From Quisquiliibacterium sp. (GTDB taxonomy: Bacteria; Pseudomonadota; Gammaproteobacteria; Burkholderiales; Burkholderiaceae_E): a stretch of 14,664 nucleotides of DNA. Below the pieces are notes generated by a model. That model was given only the letters and a program-made list of their open reading frames with translations. It was not told the DNA's origin and searched no databases. The DNA lies in assembly GCA_023257915.1 (NCBI GenBank), contig JALRBB010000442.1, positions 1 through 14,664 on the forward strand. The letters run 5' to 3'. Positions within the stretch are counted from its first letter, which is position 1, and each line of letters starts with the position of its first letter. The translations under genes and the position numbers were made by a program. Of this stretch, positions 13,692 through 14,664 are shown piece after piece.

Positions 13692-14664
13692 ATGGCTCGA
13701 ATGAAAGGCGCGGACCTGATCGCCGAGTTCCTGGTCCGTGAAAAGATCGAATATGTGTTCGGCATCTGCGGACATGGCAATGTCGGCTTGCTCGACGGGC
13801 TGTACAACGTGCGCGACAAGGTCAAGCTGATCTCACCGCGCCATGAGCAGACGGCGGCGCACATGGCGGACGGCTACTTTCGGGTCAAGCACCAGCCGGC
13901 CGCGACGCTAACCTCCACCGGCCCGGGCTCGGCGAACCTGATCATGGCGCTGGCGGTTGCTCAGACCGACTCGTCGGCGCTGCTGGCAATCACCGCCAAC
14001 GTGCCGACCGCGCAGTTCAATCGCGGCCCGTTCCAGGAACTGAACCGGCACAACCAGGCGGACTTTCCGAACGTGATCCGTCCAGTGGTCAAGCGCAGCT
14101 TTCAGCCAAGCCGCGTCGACATGTTGCCGCTCGCGATGCGTCAGGCGGTCACAACAATGACCAGTGGCCGGCCTGGCCCCGTCAATCTCGACATCCCATT
14201 CAACCTGTTCCAGGAAGAGGCTGAGGTTGAGCTCGAGGCGAGTTGGGACGGCTTTAACGAGCGGCGCAGCGGCGCGTCCCCGGACGATGTGCGCCGGGTG
14301 CTGGAGATGCTCGCGCAGGCGCGCCGGCCGGCGCTTTTCATTGGCCACGGCATGACGCTCTCGGAGGGCGGCAAGGCGCTGACCGAGTTCGCGCGCTCGC
14401 AGCGCATCCCGGTGATCAGCTCGCCCAACGGCATGGGTTGCCTCGACATGCGCGATGAGTTGTCCCTCGGCTTTATCGGACGCAATGGCGCTTATCCGGC
14501 CAACCAGGCGGGCCGGCATGCCGATCTGGTGATCGCGATTGGCGCGCGCTTTGACGATCGCTCCTCGTCCTCCTGGATGCCGGGCTATTCCTGGAACTTT
14601 CCGCACACGAAGCTGGTGCATGTGGATGTCGACCATGCGGAGATCGGGCGCAACTATCCGCCGA
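13692..14664 (+). CDS. Thiamine diphosphate enzyme, acetolactate synthase family (3' end outside window)
   Basis: Open from ATG 13692 to the window edge, 324 codons of a protein normally of about 550-600. Visible are the ThDP enzyme N-terminal (PYR) domain and most of the central domain. Landmarks: FGICGHGN near 23-30, the activating Glu52 in SPRHEQTAAHMADGYFR, TSTGPGSAN at 74-82, PTAQFNRGPFQEL, GRPGPVNLDIP and IGARFDDRS in the central domain. Glu52 is the residue that activates the cofactor and is absent from glyoxylate carboligase, so that identity is unlikely. The GHGN loop is shared with inositol-pathway IolD and several unassigned relatives. Reaction unknown: a 2-keto acid decarboxylase, carboligase or C-C hydrolase is possible. 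GGAG at 13683-13686 lies five bases before the start. The cofactor-binding GDG motif lies beyond the window. Confidence 0.92.
   Translation, partial: MARMKGADLIAEFLVREKIEYVFGICGHGNVGLLDGLYNVRDKVKLISPRHEQTAAHMADGYFRVKHQPAATLTSTGPGSANLIMALAVAQTDSSALLAITANVPTAQFNRGPFQELNRHNQADFPNVIRPVVKRSFQPSRVDMLPLAMRQAVTTMTSGRPGPVNLDIPFNLFQEEAEVELEASWDGFNERRSGASPDDVRRVLEMLAQARRPALFIGHGMTLSEGGKALTEFARSQRIPVISSPNGMGCLDMRDELSLGFIGRNGAYPANQAGRHADLVIAIGARFDDRSSSSWMPGYSWNFPHTKLVHVDVDHAEIGRNYPP

Noticed and set aside
13908..14636. A 242-codon minus-strand frame near the right edge
   Set aside because: It is antisense to the ThDP enzyme, whose motifs (RHEQ, TGPGSAN, GARFDDR) are unmistakable on the plus strand.

Overview
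The window is GC-rich (low 60s percent by eye, not counted) and densely packed, with every gene on one of two strands and no gap above about 170 bases. Shine-Dalgarno (SD) sites of GGAG type, a lipoprotein with a lipobox, a cleavable Sec signal peptide, an encoded CCA end on the tRNA and the mix of protein families suggest a chromosomal segment of a proteobacterium, most likely a beta- or gamma-proteobacterium with broad organic-acid or ring catabolism. The species cannot be fixed from the sequence alone. There are no insertion sequences, phage genes or CRISPR repeats.

Layout. 1-2289 (+): the 3' end of an acyl-CoA dehydrogenase, a DapA-superfamily lyase or aldolase and an NAD-type short-chain dehydrogenase, probably one operon. 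2355-3588 (+): a small exported six-cysteine protein and a lipoprotein, both unrecognised. 3624-5514 (-): a D-2-hydroxyacid dehydrogenase followed by an adducin-type 'class II aldolase'. 5671-7287 (+): a GMC flavoprotein oxidoreductase, divergent from the previous pair. 7296-7371 (-): tRNA-Arg(CCU) with a palindromic promoter/leader. 7417-10984 (-): an MFS transporter, a second adducin-type aldolase paralogue and an MmgE/PrpD protein, probably co-expressed. 11109-12854 (+): a 3-ketosteroid-1-dehydrogenase-like flavoprotein, divergent from the transporter. 12902-13525 (-): a protein with a dimeric alpha/beta-barrel signature. 13692-14664 (+): the 5' part of a thiamine diphosphate (ThDP) enzyme of the acetolactate synthase family, running off the window.

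Taken together this looks like an accessory catabolic island: one transporter, two flavoprotein dehydrogenases, two NAD(P) dehydrogenases, C-C bond enzymes (DapA-like, two adducin-type aldolase homologues, ThDP enzyme), an MmgE/PrpD hydro-lyase or decarboxylase relative and an acyl-CoA dehydrogenase. No regulator gene lies in the window, and the substrate cannot be named. Several C-C bond enzymes lack the residue that defines the classical reaction of their family (Glu73 of fuculose aldolase, Arg138 of DapA), so classical names such as dihydrodipicolinate synthase or fuculose-phosphate aldolase should not be transferred to them.
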